Positions 16,644-24,586 of a stretch of DNA of 33,356 nt are shown in pieces. The stretch is from an uncultured Veillonella sp. (GTDB lineage Bacteria; Bacillota; Negativicutes; Veillonellales; Veillonellaceae), in the NCBI RefSeq assembly GCF_900545795.1, contig NZ_URAR01000021.1:1-33356 (forward strand). The letters are read 5' to 3'. The position numbers were made by a program, and so were the translations under genes. The notes beneath the pieces were generated by a model, which was given only the letters and a program-made list of their open reading frames with translations, had not been told where the DNA came from and did not search any database. How positions within the stretch are numbered: the first letter of the stretch is position 1; each line of letters opens with the position of its first letter.

Positions 16644-17612
16644 CTATCCTCCAATACGCCACATGGCGCGCTTAGGTGTTTCCATATCAATACCATCATG
16701 CTTTTCTTGGCGCAATTGTAATGTATCAGCAATATGCAAGGCTAACTCATCAGCGCTAGCACCAGCCCGCACAAGACCAACTAAATCGGCCTCGTCATCG
16801 CGCAATAAGCAAAGGCGTAATTTGCCATCACTAGTCAAACGCACGCGATTGCACGAATCGCAATAGGTGTGACTCATAGGGAAAATAAAGCCCACCGTGC
16901 GACCATTAGGCAGCGTATAGTAAGTTGCGGGCCCAAAGCCCTTTACTTCAGATTTCGGCACTAATACACCACCTGTAATGCGCTCTAATTGCCCCTTCCA
17001 CTCATCAAAGGTAGGCCCTCTAAAGGCGGCGCCTTGGAATGGCATATATTCAATAAAGCGCCATACCACTGGCCACTTCTCCATATAATCTAATAATTGA
17101 CGCACCACATCATCAGCCATAGCATCCATAAGCACCGTATTGATCTTGACCACATCATAACCAGTGGCAATAGCCGTTTCAATACCTTCTATAACGGGCT
17201 GCAATTGACCGACTCGCCCCGTGCGATAATTAAATGTTTCTTCATCTACCGCATCAAAGCTAATATTAAGGCGCTGTAAACCTAAATCATGTAGTGTTTT
17301 AGCGCGGTCTTTTAACAAGCTACCATTCGTCGTCATCGATATGTCAGAAAACCATTGACGTTCCTGCAAGCCTTTCAAGAGCTCTTCAAGTCCTGGGTAT
17401 AAGAGAGGCTCACCGCCGGTGAGACGCACTGCTTTTATACCAAGTTTATAAAAGGCTTCCAATATAATGAGCCATTCAGCAGGACTCAATAGATTCGTCT
17501 GGCTATGAGCCGTAATAATCTCTGGTCGGCAGTAGGGACAGCAAAAATTGCAGGCCTCTGTGAGCGATACCCGTACATATTCAATTGTGCGATTCCACGA
17601 ATCCTTAACCAT
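16644..17612 (-). CDS. moaA: GTP 3',8-cyclase MoaA (molybdenum cofactor synthesis)
   Basis: Radical SAM enzyme that starts molybdopterin synthesis by converting GTP to (8S)-3',8-cyclo-7,8-dihydroguanosine 5'-triphosphate. The N-terminal cluster motif CNFCCPYC supplies Cys21, Cys25 and Cys28 in CxxxCxxC spacing; VRLTGGEPLLYPGL (62-75) is the SAM-binding GGEP motif. The C-terminal GTP-binding cluster is CDSCNRVRLTSDGKLRLCL with Cys251, Cys254 and Cys268, and the protein ends in the diagnostic Gly-Gly (WRIGG). The length, 322, is normal. AGAGGT precedes the ATG at 17612. A MOSC-domain gene lies 188 bases upstream on the same strand, consistent with molybdenum cofactor functions. Confidence 0.97.
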   Translation of the reverse strand: MVKDSWNRTIEYVRVSLTEACNFCCPYCRPEIITAHSQTNLLSPAEWLIILEAFYKLGIKAVRLTGGEPLLYPGLEELLKGLQERQWFSDISMTTNGSLLKDRAKTLHDLGLQRLNISFDAVDEETFNYRTGRVGQLQPVIEGIETAIATGYDVVKINTVLMDAMADDVVRQLLDYMEKWPVVWRFIEYMPFQGAAFRGPTFDEWKGQLERITGGVLVPKSEVKGFGPATYYTLPNGRTVGFIFPMSHTYCDSCNRVRLTSDGKLRLCLLRDDEADLVGLVRAGASADELALHIADTLQLRQEKHDGIDMETPKRAMWRIGG

Positions 17613-17641
17613 ATATACCTCTTTAATAGCTTTTTGGTATT

Positions 17642-17701
17642 TTCATAAATCTATTCATAAATCTATTTACAAATCTAATCATAAACCTAATCATAGCCCT
17701 A
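17642..17701. repeat. Five 12-bp tandem repeats upstream of moaA
   Basis: Units of 12 bp: TTCATAAATCTA twice, then TTTACAAATCTA, ATCATAAACCTA and ATCATAGCCCTA, from 17642 to 17701. They lie in the moaA leader, about 30 bases before the start codon. Confidence 0.85.
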
Positions 17702-17800
17702 TGAATATACCAGCCTTCTTATAAACATTATATGCGTGCCATATTTTAACAATACACGCTTAGGAAATGTTATCAATGTATCTGCACCTACGCCAGTTTT

Positions 17801-18244
17801 TTATTCACCGACGCGAACTTCATCATTAACTTTAATCGTACCACCTACAATGACTTTTGCAAAAATGCCCTGTGTAGGCATAATGCAAGAGCCCACTTGC
17901 TGTTGAATTTCACAACCCGAGTGACATTCTTTGCCGATTTGCGTCACTTCAAGCTCAATTTCTTGCCCTGTTTCACCAATGTATAATTTGGTGCCTACTG
18001 GCAATTCATAGAGCACAATCCCTTCAATGGTAATATTTTCTGCAAAATCGCCAGGGTTAACATCCGCCCCTTTAGCACGCATCAAATCTATACTTTGAAT
18101 ACCTAATAGGCTAATTTGACGATGCCATTTACCCGCATGAGCATCGCCTTCCATACCAAAATCAGGAATTAATTTAGCCTCAGGAATATTATGTTTTTTC
18201 TGTCCTTTTCTTTCACTTATAGAAATAGCAATTACCTTTGCCAT
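17801..18244 (-). CDS. MOSC domain protein
   Basis: 147 residues covering one MOSC (molybdenum cofactor sulfurase C-terminal) domain. The family signatures are GMEGDAHAGKWHRQISLL (30-47), NPGDFAENITIEG (63-75) and GKECHSGCEIQQQVGSCIMPTQGIFAKV with Cys107, Cys111 and Cys120; the Cys in the middle of the domain is the one expected to carry sulfur or bind cofactor. Standalone MOSC proteins act in molybdenum cofactor handling or in detoxifying N-hydroxylated bases (YiiM-like). AAAGGAT precedes the ATG at 18244. Its neighbour moaA supports a cofactor role; the exact reaction is not readable. Confidence 0.92.
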   Translation of the reverse strand: MAKVIAISISERKGQKKHNIPEAKLIPDFGMEGDAHAGKWHRQISLLGIQSIDLMRAKGADVNPGDFAENITIEGIVLYELPVGTKLYIGETGQEIELEVTQIGKECHSGCEIQQQVGSCIMPTQGIFAKVIVGGTIKVNDEVRVGE

Positions 18245-18259
18245 ATAGTATCCTTTCTT

Positions 18260-18294
18260 TTATGTACCTACAATTCGCTTATGTACTTACAATT
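18260..18294. repeat. Pair of 16-bp direct repeats upstream of the MOSC gene
   Basis: TTATGTACCTACAATT (18260-18275) and TTATGTACTTACAATT (18279-18294) differ at one base and are 19 bp apart. They overlap the region where the MOSC promoter or leader must be, so an operator is possible. Confidence 0.75.
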
Positions 18295-18534
18295 TAAAAT
18301 AGCACCATACTCTACAAGTAAGTATGACATCATTGCCTACTCACTGTATGTTGCCCCTGCAACAAAGCAAGAAAAGTATGCCAATAAGGCTGTTAAAATT
18401 GCCAATTAAGGCATTTCCTAGGATAATATTTTTTCATCAAGGTTATTCAGTACACTTAAAGTATACCGAAAAAGTTACTTCTTTAGAATTTATTATACCA
18501 CTAAATACCTTTATTAAATACCTTCTAAATAAAG
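18295..18534. other. Spacer between the broken permease and the MOSC gene
   Basis: Part of a 445-base gene-free stretch (18245-18689). Apart from the direct repeats and the hairpin listed separately, I see only AT-rich sequence; plus-strand ORFs here lack ribosome binding sites and recognisable composition. Confidence 0.5.
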
Positions 18535-18585
18535 AAATCTGTATGCAATTTTCCTCTAGGAGTACTCATTACATACAGATTTTTA
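18535..18585 (-). terminator. Hairpin, probable terminator of the broken permease
   Basis: AAATCTGTATG (18535-18545) pairs with CATACAGATTT (18572-18582) with a 26-base loop. On the minus strand it continues TTTCTTTATTT; on the plus strand TTTTT follows. It is downstream of the NCS2 permease remnant on the minus strand. Confidence 0.55.
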
Positions 18586-18689
18586 TAATTATAAACTATA
18601 TTATTACGTGTTTTTTATCTGAAATTACTAGTTCACTATTTGAACAATATATTATGTATACTGACTAGGCAATTACTTTGTCTAAAATC

Positions 18690-20041
18690 TTAATCCTCTG
18701 CAATCTCTTTAGCTTCGCCAAAGCCGTTGAAAATTAGATTTAAAATTACTGCTGTTAAGCTACCCAACGTAATCCCACTGTGAAGTAATACCGCTGTCCA
18801 GCTTGGGAAATTATGGTAGAAATTTGGTTCAGTCAATGTAACCATACTCATACCAATACTTACTGCTACAAGCATTAAATTATAATTTCCATCAAAATTA
18901 ACTTTAGATAATGCGCGAATCCCGCTCGCAATGATCATGCCAAACATAGCAAGGCCCGCACCACCAAGTACAGCATTGGGGATACATGCTACAATAGCTG
19001 CCATCTTAGGCACTAATCCAAGCACTACAAGAATGAGACCAGACGTAGCTCTACAAAGCGGCTCTTAACCCGTGTTACAGCAATTAGCCCCACATTCTGA
19101 GCAAAGGCCGTATAAGGGAAGCTATTAAAAATCCCGCCTAGCATAGTGGATAAACCATCTGCGCGCAAACATTTAGCAAGCCCTTTACGCCCCATTGGCT
19201 TATCTACGATTTCACCAATGGCCACACAGTCCCCTGTAGTCTCTACCATAACTACAATCATAACAATAATCATAGAAATTACGGCGCTAAGACTAAAGGT
19301 AGGGAACCCAAAGGAAAATGGTGTAATCACGCCAAACCAATTCTCTGTTGCCACTTTACTGAAGTCCACTACGCCCAAGAAGGTAGCGATAATCGTACCA
19401 CACACGAGCCCAATGAGAACTGAAATATTACTCAAGAAGCCCTTACAGAATCGATACACTAAAATAACGATGGTCAACGTAATAAAAGCTAACATCAAAT
19501 TCATAGGACTGGCAAATTCTGGCGAATTAGGATTGCCGTAACCGCTAATCCAGCGTACCGACACGGGCAATAAAGTGATACCAATAATGGTAATAATCGT
19601 CCCTGTCACCACTGGTGGGAACAAGCGAATCAAGCGGCTAAAATAAGGCGCAATTAAAAAGGTAAAGAGCCCCGCCGCAATAATAGCCCCATAAATAGCG
19701 GGCATGCCGCCTTGTTGACCAATCACAATCATAGGTGTAACCGAAGCAAAGGTAACCCCTTGAATCATCGGAATGCGCGCCCCCACTTTCCAAAATCCCA
19801 AGGTTTGAATCAAGGTCGCAATACCGCAAGTAAATAAGTCAGCATTAATTAAATGAATTAATTGTTCGGCTGATAAGCCAAGTTGTTGCGCCACAATAAT
19901 CGGCACCGCTACGGCCCCTGCATACATGGCCAATACATGTTGCAAACCGTAAGCAAAGAGCTGCGTCGGTGGCAACATTTCGTCAACTGGATGGACTTGG
20001 TTAGCCTCAAGTTCGACTACTTTGGTTTCATTGTCGTTCAT
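18690..20041 (-). pseudogene. NCS2 nucleobase permease (xanthine/uracil type), frameshifted
   Basis: Two minus-strand reading frames, 20041-19025 and 19025-18690, together give a full-length (~450 residue) nucleobase:cation symporter-2. The first frame has the start MNDNETKVVELEANQVHP, the family block FAYGLQHVLAMYAGAVAVPIIV, and MVETTGDCVAIGEI; it goes out of frame after AVTRVKSRFV. In the next frame the protein resumes as ATSGLILVVLGLVPKMAAIV and reaches the end. The break lies near 19044-19054, at GTAGAGCTACG, where adding one base restores the frame; no homopolymer is there. The ATG at 20041 has GGGGG upstream; an earlier in-frame ATG at 20068 is less likely. By similarity it resembles PbuX/UacT-type purine permeases. 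Either a real inactivation or a sequencing error would explain it. Confidence 0.88.
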
Positions 20042-20092
20042 AATAACCCCCATGTAAAACCTATACATCGCAAAACCTCTTAATACCTATTC

Positions 20093-20122
20093 ATTCTATC
20101 TTATACAATCATCTAATGACAA
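20093..20122 (-). promoter_or_regulatory. Promoter of the NCS2 permease remnant
   Basis: On the minus strand TTGTCA (20122-20117), an 18-bp spacer and TAGAAT (20098-20093), about 50 bases before the start codon. Confidence 0.5.
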
Positions 20123-20203
20123 GGGTATTTCTTATATTATTTGGTTATAATGATAAGAACATTTATTTACAACTCTCTTTTAAATGTTCGGATTATTAAA
20201 ATT

Positions 20204-20232
20204 TTGCGTATTTTTATATCTCCCTTTATAAT
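20204..20232 (+). promoter_or_regulatory. Sigma70-type promoter of the yihY-like gene
   Basis: TTGCGT (20204-20209), a 17-bp spacer and a perfect TATAAT (20227-20232), some 65 bases before the start codon at 20306. Confidence 0.72.
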
Positions 20233-20305
20233 AGGAATGTGAATATTTACAATTTATAACATGTAACATTGTATACTACGTGATTTTATGTTGAGGAGTG
20301 TTTCC

Positions 20306-21199
20306 ATGAAACGAGTACTTACCTTTTGTCGGTATATGGGCAAAGAACTCTTTGATGACTACAATCGTCACAATATTTCGCGCCTAGCTGCTGAAACTAC
20401 ATATTATTTAATTTTATCCATCGTACCTTTCCTAATCATTATTTTAAGTGCCATTACGGTATTTTTAAATCATGATGTGGATACGATTCGCGAAGCTCTT
20501 ATGTTATTACCGCCAGAGTCTCAATCGAGTTTACTCAGCGTAATTGATGTATTAGCAGAAAACCAAAGTAATACACTCTTTTCTGTGAGTATTATCTTCG
20601 CCTTTTGGACTTTGTCACAAAGCACAAAATCCCTAATCAATGCCATTAATTCCATCCTAGGATTAGATGATGTGGAAGAAAGCTTCATTCGAATGATTAG
20701 CAAGGCCCTCTTCTTTACGTTCATCGGTGCTGTCACTGGCTTGATGGGCCTAGTCTTATCCGTTTACGGACAATCCTTCTTACAATTATTTGGCGAAATG
20801 CTCGCCATCCCTAAAACAATTATTCGCTGGGCCTCTACCATCGCCACTTGGTTGCCTTTAGTGTCTATGTGGGTATCCTTATCCCTCTTCTATCACTATG
20901 CGCCGCGGCATGACACCGCGCGCTCTATTTCTTGGCGCCGTGCCTTTATCGGTGGCTTCATGGGCACTATTTTATGGCTGCTCTTAACCATTGGCTATCG
21001 TATCTACATTACAGATATCGCTGGCGGTGGCTCTGCTAATTATGGTCCTTTAGTGGGCATCATGATTCTATTCATTTGGCTCAACTTATCGGTTCAAACA
21101 ATTTTAGTCATCGGTAGTGTTATTCACAACAATAATTTTATTTCCTATCTTCAAGCCTTTAAAAACCAACGAAAAATTAAAGAGAAAGAAGATAATTAG
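20306..21199 (+). CDS. YihY/virulence factor BrkB family membrane protein
   Basis: 297-residue inner-membrane protein with about six hydrophobic segments. The N-terminal part has RLAAETTYYLILSIVPFLIIILSAI, the family hallmark (ALAYYTLLSLFPLL-like), and the last third has YGPLVGIMILFIWLNLSVQTILVIG, also typical. Once misnamed RNase BN; the molecular function remains unsettled, with proposed roles in envelope or transport. The start was placed at the ATG at 20306, since GAGGAG (20291-20296) would be inside the ORF if the earlier ATG at 20288 were used. A lysE-like gene starts 26 bases after the stop, so they probably form an operon. Confidence 0.92.
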   Translation: MKRVLTFCRYMGKELFDDYNRHNISRLAAETTYYLILSIVPFLIIILSAITVFLNHDVDTIREALMLLPPESQSSLLSVIDVLAENQSNTLFSVSIIFAFWTLSQSTKSLINAINSILGLDDVEESFIRMISKALFFTFIGAVTGLMGLVLSVYGQSFLQLFGEMLAIPKTIIRWASTIATWLPLVSMWVSLSLFYHYAPRHDTARSISWRRAFIGGFMGTILWLLLTIGYRIYITDIAGGGSANYGPLVGIMILFIWLNLSVQTILVIGSVIHNNNFISYLQAFKNQRKIKEKEDN

Positions 21200-21225
21200 T
21201 TTTTAAGGATCTTAAGGAGTCATTA

Positions 21226-22035
21226 ATGGACATATCCACCTTATTTTATTTCTTGCTCTCTTCCATCGCTCTTACCATTATGCCTGGACCAGACAATCTC
21301 TACTTACTTGCCAAAAGTATCTCTGATGGCGCTAAGCAAGGTGTTACACTCGCAGCAGGGTTAGCCTCAGGCATTATCTTTCATACAGCGTTAGTTATCT
21401 TCGGTGTAGCTGCGGTTATTGCGAGTACACCAGAAGCCTTTTTAATGCTGAAATATTTAGGCGCCTTCTATCTGTTCTACCTAGCACGCCAGGCCTACTC
21501 CGCTAAACCTAGACCGATGGCTCCGAATCCAGCTACCAACTTAGATGTCAATTCCGAGCAAGTTAAAGACTCCAATAGTACTAAAAATAATGACGCTAGC
21601 ACTAATAACAGTAGCAATATGAGCAACACTAGTACTAATACTAATACTAGTGCTAATACTAACGTTAACACCAGCAGAAACACTGGTACTGACACCAGCA
21701 CTAATCATAGTCATAGCAAACAGCAAGGCCTACTCAGTGGCTTTGCTACCTATCGCAAAGGCTTATTGATGAATATCTTAAATCCTAAGGTATTACTGTT
21801 CTTCCTAGCCTTTTTACCACAATTCGTAAATCCTACCGGCCCTGCACCAAGCTTGCAAGTAGCCTTACTAGGTTTTCTATTTAGCTTGCAAGCGTTCATT
21901 ATCTTCTCGGCTATCGCTATGGGAGCCGGACGCGTTAGTCACTTCCTAAATCAAAGCGAAGCACGACAAATTGTAATGAATAAAATACAAGGTTTAATCC
22001 TCATTATCATCGGCGGACTCTTGCTGTTCTTTTAA
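21226..22035 (+). CDS. LysE/RhtB-family exporter with a low-complexity cytoplasmic insert
   Basis: Amino-acid or metabolite efflux carrier. The N-terminal signature LLSSIALTIMPGPDNLYLLAKSISDGAKQGVTLAAGLASG matches the family exactly, and the second half has GLLMNILNPKVLLFFLAFLPQFV. Members are usually ~205-215 residues; this one has 269. The excess is residues ~92-167, an Asn/Ser/Thr-rich stretch (for example STNTNTSANTNVNTSRNTG) between the third and fourth helices, where the family normally has a short loop. The coding DNA there is rich in ACTAAT-like triplet repeats, so slippage or duplication probably produced it. AAGGAG precedes the ATG at 21226. The substrate is unknown. The protein ought to fold around the insert, but whether it still transports is uncertain. 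Confidence 0.9.
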   Translation: MDISTLFYFLLSSIALTIMPGPDNLYLLAKSISDGAKQGVTLAAGLASGIIFHTALVIFGVAAVIASTPEAFLMLKYLGAFYLFYLARQAYSAKPRPMAPNPATNLDVNSEQVKDSNSTKNNDASTNNSSNMSNTSTNTNTSANTNVNTSRNTGTDTSTNHSHSKQQGLLSGFATYRKGLLMNILNPKVLLFFLAFLPQFVNPTGPAPSLQVALLGFLFSLQAFIIFSAIAMGAGRVSHFLNQSEARQIVMNKIQGLILIIIGGLLLFF

Positions 22036-22036
22036 A

Positions 22037-22066
22037 TTGACAGTCCAATGCTGCCCTTGTTATAAT
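22037..22066 (+). promoter_or_regulatory. Consensus sigma70 promoter of tRNA-Arg
   Basis: TTGACA (22037-22042), an 18-bp spacer and TATAAT (22061-22066): both hexamers are perfect. Transcription should start near 22074, giving a leader of about 75 bases before the mature tRNA. Confidence 0.85.
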
Positions 22067-22150
22067 GATTTAGTATTACGATAAGGGGATATAAAATAAA
22101 AAAAAACTCCGTCTAGAGGCCTTTAAAATAGCCTTATGTAGATACTTTAT

Positions 22151-22225
22151 GCGCCTATAGCTCAGGGGATAGAGCGCCGGTCTCCGGAACCGGGTGCGCA
22201 GGTTCGAATCCTGCTAGGCGCACCA
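22151..22225 (+). tRNA. tRNA-Arg (anticodon CCG)
   Basis: Acceptor arms GCGCCTA and TAGGCGC pair fully, with discriminator A and encoded CCA (75 nt). The anticodon stem CCGGT/ACCGG encloses the loop CTCCGGA, so the anticodon is CCG, reading CGG. The T arm has GGTTCGAATCC. No duplicated tRNA end was seen nearby that would mark an integrated element. Confidence 0.97.
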
Positions 22226-22304
22226 CTGATGTTTACTGACTTTTTAGAAAAAATAGAATAAAAAATATTGGCTAGTAAGCCAATTTATATGCCAATTTGT
22301 AAAG

Positions 22305-22342
22305 AAAAGGTAGAAAATGAATGTTCATTTTCTACCTTTTTT
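22305..22342. terminator. Bidirectional terminator between tRNA-Arg and the secreted protein gene
   Basis: AAAAGGTAGAAAATGAA (22305-22321) and TTCATTTTCTACCTTTT (22324-22340) form a perfect 17-bp stem around two bases. The plus strand ends in TTTTTT and the minus strand in TTTTCTTT, so it can serve the tRNA and the convergent gene. Confidence 0.85.
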
Positions 22343-22408
22343 GTTATAAATAAGACTTTTATTTGTTTAGCATAATTTGTAGTCTATCGCTTATTACATA
22401 TTTAGCAA

Positions 22409-23125
22409 TTACAACCTTCTCATCCCAAACCACTGTGCTTCTTTATCCCAAAACAATTGCACGGTTAAATCAGTAGCTATTCTACGCTCATAGCCATATT
22501 TAGCTCCTGGAGGCATATATTCATGTTCACTAGTCACAATATAACGACCTGTCGCATCGCTATTAGTTTCAGTCCTTAAACGATGCCATTGATTCGGTGT
22601 ATATCCCATGGTTGCTAAACTATCCAAGGATACATATGTTACCCACTGTCCATCACGTTTACCAATAAGCCAAAAACCGCAGTTCTTGCCATGAGCGCCT
22701 ACATCAGCAGTTATTTCATAAAAAGTACCTTTAGGAAGTACTGCATATATAGGTCGAATAACAAAGGCTACACCACCTCTAGCTCCATCATAGTTAATAA
22801 AGGACATATAATCCTTCGTACCATCGGCACTCATTAATTTTAAAGTGCCATTTTTTAAATTTACAAATTTTAAAGCTTCATTATCTTCTGTAAAATGAAA
22901 TTCTGTTTTATCCATATAGAGAATCGCTCGATCTGTAGAAGATAAAAAACCACGCTCCCTTGTGCTCATCACATGGCTTGACCTTGTAGCATTAGTCCCG
23001 CTCAGTGATGAATTACTGTCTTTATCAAAGTTCGCCTCGCTCCCTATAGCGCTAGCCCCCAAAGAGCTTCCAATAACACTTAAAGAAAAAAATAACATTG
23101 TACCCCAAATCTTTAACGACTTCAT
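22409..23125 (-). CDS. Secreted protein of unknown function
   Basis: 238 residues from the ATG at 23125 (AAGGG is 11 nt upstream; a GTG three codons earlier is also in frame). The N-terminus MKSLKIWGTMLFFSLSVIGSSLGASA is a plain Sec signal peptide with cleavage probably after Ala-Ser-Ala. The mature part starts with a Ser/Asn-rich stretch and then about 180 residues of mixed beta-rich sequence with many aromatic residues (for example GKRDGQWVTYVSLDSL and WFGMRRL at the end). I do not recognise a domain; no lipobox, anchor or transmembrane helix follows. It should be periplasmic or exported. Its orientation, convergent with tRNA-Arg and divergent from an M48 protease, gives no hint of function. 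Confidence 0.8.
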   Translation of the reverse strand: MKSLKIWGTMLFFSLSVIGSSLGASAIGSEANFDKDSNSSLSGTNATRSSHVMSTRERGFLSSTDRAILYMDKTEFHFTEDNEALKFVNLKNGTLKLMSADGTKDYMSFINYDGARGGVAFVIRPIYAVLPKGTFYEITADVGAHGKNCGFWLIGKRDGQWVTYVSLDSLATMGYTPNQWHRLRTETNSDATGRYIVTSEHEYMPPGAKYGYERRIATDLTVQLFWDKEAQWFGMRRL

Positions 23126-23357
23126 ACCTAACACATCCCTTCACAAAACAATCTAATTAATCTCTCCTATCATTCTAATTCGTCACAACCTAAACAAAAT
23201 CCTTTTCAATTATCTTATTCACATAGTCAAAATAAAGCAGAGATGCTCTTTTTTATTACTAGTTTTTATTGTAAGATAGAAGTAATTAAATCTAAGACAG
23301 CTCATTCTATTACCAGTACAAAGTAGCAAGTCTTAAGGTGAATTTTGGGGAGGATAT

Positions 23358-24281
23358 ATGGGGTTTCTAATTTTATTTTTATCCATCATTGCCTATACTT
23401 TTATTGGCGTAATTATGTTGCGTATTCTATACGAAATATTATCACTATTTGGATGGCATCAATTCTTACTTCAACCTTTTATAATCAACACGCTAGAATT
23501 CTTGCATATTCCCGCAGTTATGACTTACATTATCGCTGCTTGGGTACTGCTCTTTATCCTTAGCATGATTCTTTTCTTCCAACTACCATTTTTACATAAT
23601 TTCTTTTTACATTTTCAAAATGTCACTAAGCTTGAAGGTACAACAGGTAATTACATACAAACGGCCTGGAATGATGTGTGCCGTCGGGCTAATGTCAGTC
23701 CGTATCTCTACACGCTTTATTTACAACATCATGACATTCCCTCGGCATTTGCTTTTGGTCATAATCGTGTAGTCGTTTCCAAAGGACTTCTCTTTACAGT
23801 TAATGACCAGGAACTACGCAGTGTATTAGCCCATGAATTAAGTCATCTTGTGCACCGCGACACTACTTATAGCTTAAGTTATGTATCAATTCAATACGCT
23901 AATACATGTTTTATTTACATATTCAGATTTTATAATTACATCCTATTCGGCATATATAATATATTGCGTTTTATTCCTATCATCAATTTTATTGCCCTCA
24001 TCTTTATTTTACAAATTAAGCTAATCAATTACATCATTTTCATCTTACGCTCTGTTATCCACTATATATTTCAGTTTTTGGTACCTTTTGGATCCAGGAC
24101 GGCCGAGTATCGAGCTGATAAATACGCCCATGAACTAGGTTATGGTGAAGCACTTGCTTCCGCTCTTAATAAATTATCTGTCTATTCCTATGATGAACCA
24201 GGAATTTTTAATCAGCTTTTAGCCTCGCATCCACCAATCCATAAGCGTATTGCTCGCTTACAAGAACTAAGCAAAAAATAA
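23358..24281 (+). CDS. M48-family membrane zinc metalloprotease
   Basis: 307 residues, with two hydrophobic helices at the N-terminus (about 1-20 and 55-75), the zinc motif HELSH at His159-Glu160-His163 (VLAHELSHLVHRD), a hydrophobic membrane region at ~185-245 and the third ligand Glu250 in TAEYRADKYAHELG. This arrangement is that of HtpX/M48B-type proteases acting on membrane proteins at the cytoplasmic side. It has a conserved NRVVVSKGLL before the zinc site. GGGGAGG precedes the ATG at 23358. A role in membrane quality control is the family expectation; the substrates are unknown. Confidence 0.92.
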   Translation: MGFLILFLSIIAYTFIGVIMLRILYEILSLFGWHQFLLQPFIINTLEFLHIPAVMTYIIAAWVLLFILSMILFFQLPFLHNFFLHFQNVTKLEGTTGNYIQTAWNDVCRRANVSPYLYTLYLQHHDIPSAFAFGHNRVVVSKGLLFTVNDQELRSVLAHELSHLVHRDTTYSLSYVSIQYANTCFIYIFRFYNYILFGIYNILRFIPIINFIALIFILQIKLINYIIFILRSVIHYIFQFLVPFGSRTAEYRADKYAHELGYGEALASALNKLSVYSYDEPGIFNQLLASHPPIHKRIARLQELSKK

Positions 24282-24303
24282 TTAATAGAAAAATATAACC
24301 CAT

Positions 24304-24353
24304 GACCGGTACTTCATAACACTACTCATTATTATATTGTTGCCGGTCTTTTT
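24304..24353 (+). terminator. Possible terminator of the M48 gene
   Basis: GACCGG (24304-24309) pairs with CCGGTC (24343-24348), followed by TTTTT. The 33-base loop is long, so confidence is moderate. Confidence 0.4.
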
Positions 24354-24464
24354 ATAAAGTAAATATAGCTTTTGCCTACGAAATAAGTTGTCTCCTTACT
24401 GATTTTTCTTTACAAATCATTGATTTAGTATTAAAATTAATGCATGCACATGCATTCATTTATT

Positions 24465-24530
24465 CTAGTTAGCATCTAGTTAGCATCTAGTTAGCATCTA
24501 GTTAGCATCTAGTTAGCATCTAGTTAGTAT
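24465..24530. repeat. Six 11-bp tandem repeats upstream of the Old Yellow Enzyme gene
   Basis: CTAGTTAGCAT is repeated exactly five times from 24465 to 24519, and once as CTAGTTAGTAT to 24530, ending about 55 bases before the start codon. The unit is close to one helical turn, so every copy would face the same side of the DNA. This 305-base spacer otherwise holds only the possible terminator and AT-rich sequence. Confidence 0.93.
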
Positions 24531-24586
24531 CGAATTAATACCAAGCTAATGTCTAGTCAAGTATAAATATCAATAGGAGGTTCTCC

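Noticed and set aside
18324..18668. Plus-strand 114-codon ORF in the spacer after the MOSC gene
   Set aside because: No ribosome binding site, AT-driven composition, and it runs through a terminator-like hairpin.
19146..19541. Plus-strand 131-codon ORF
   Set aside because: Antisense shadow of the NCS2 permease frame; no ribosome binding site or recognisable domain.
22151..22225. tRNA-Arg as an integration site of a mobile element
   Set aside because: No integrase, no duplicated tRNA 3' end and no change in gene character nearby.
24465..24530. CRISPR-like array
   Set aside because: The 11-bp units are directly abutting with no spacers and there are no cas genes; it is a simple tandem repeat.
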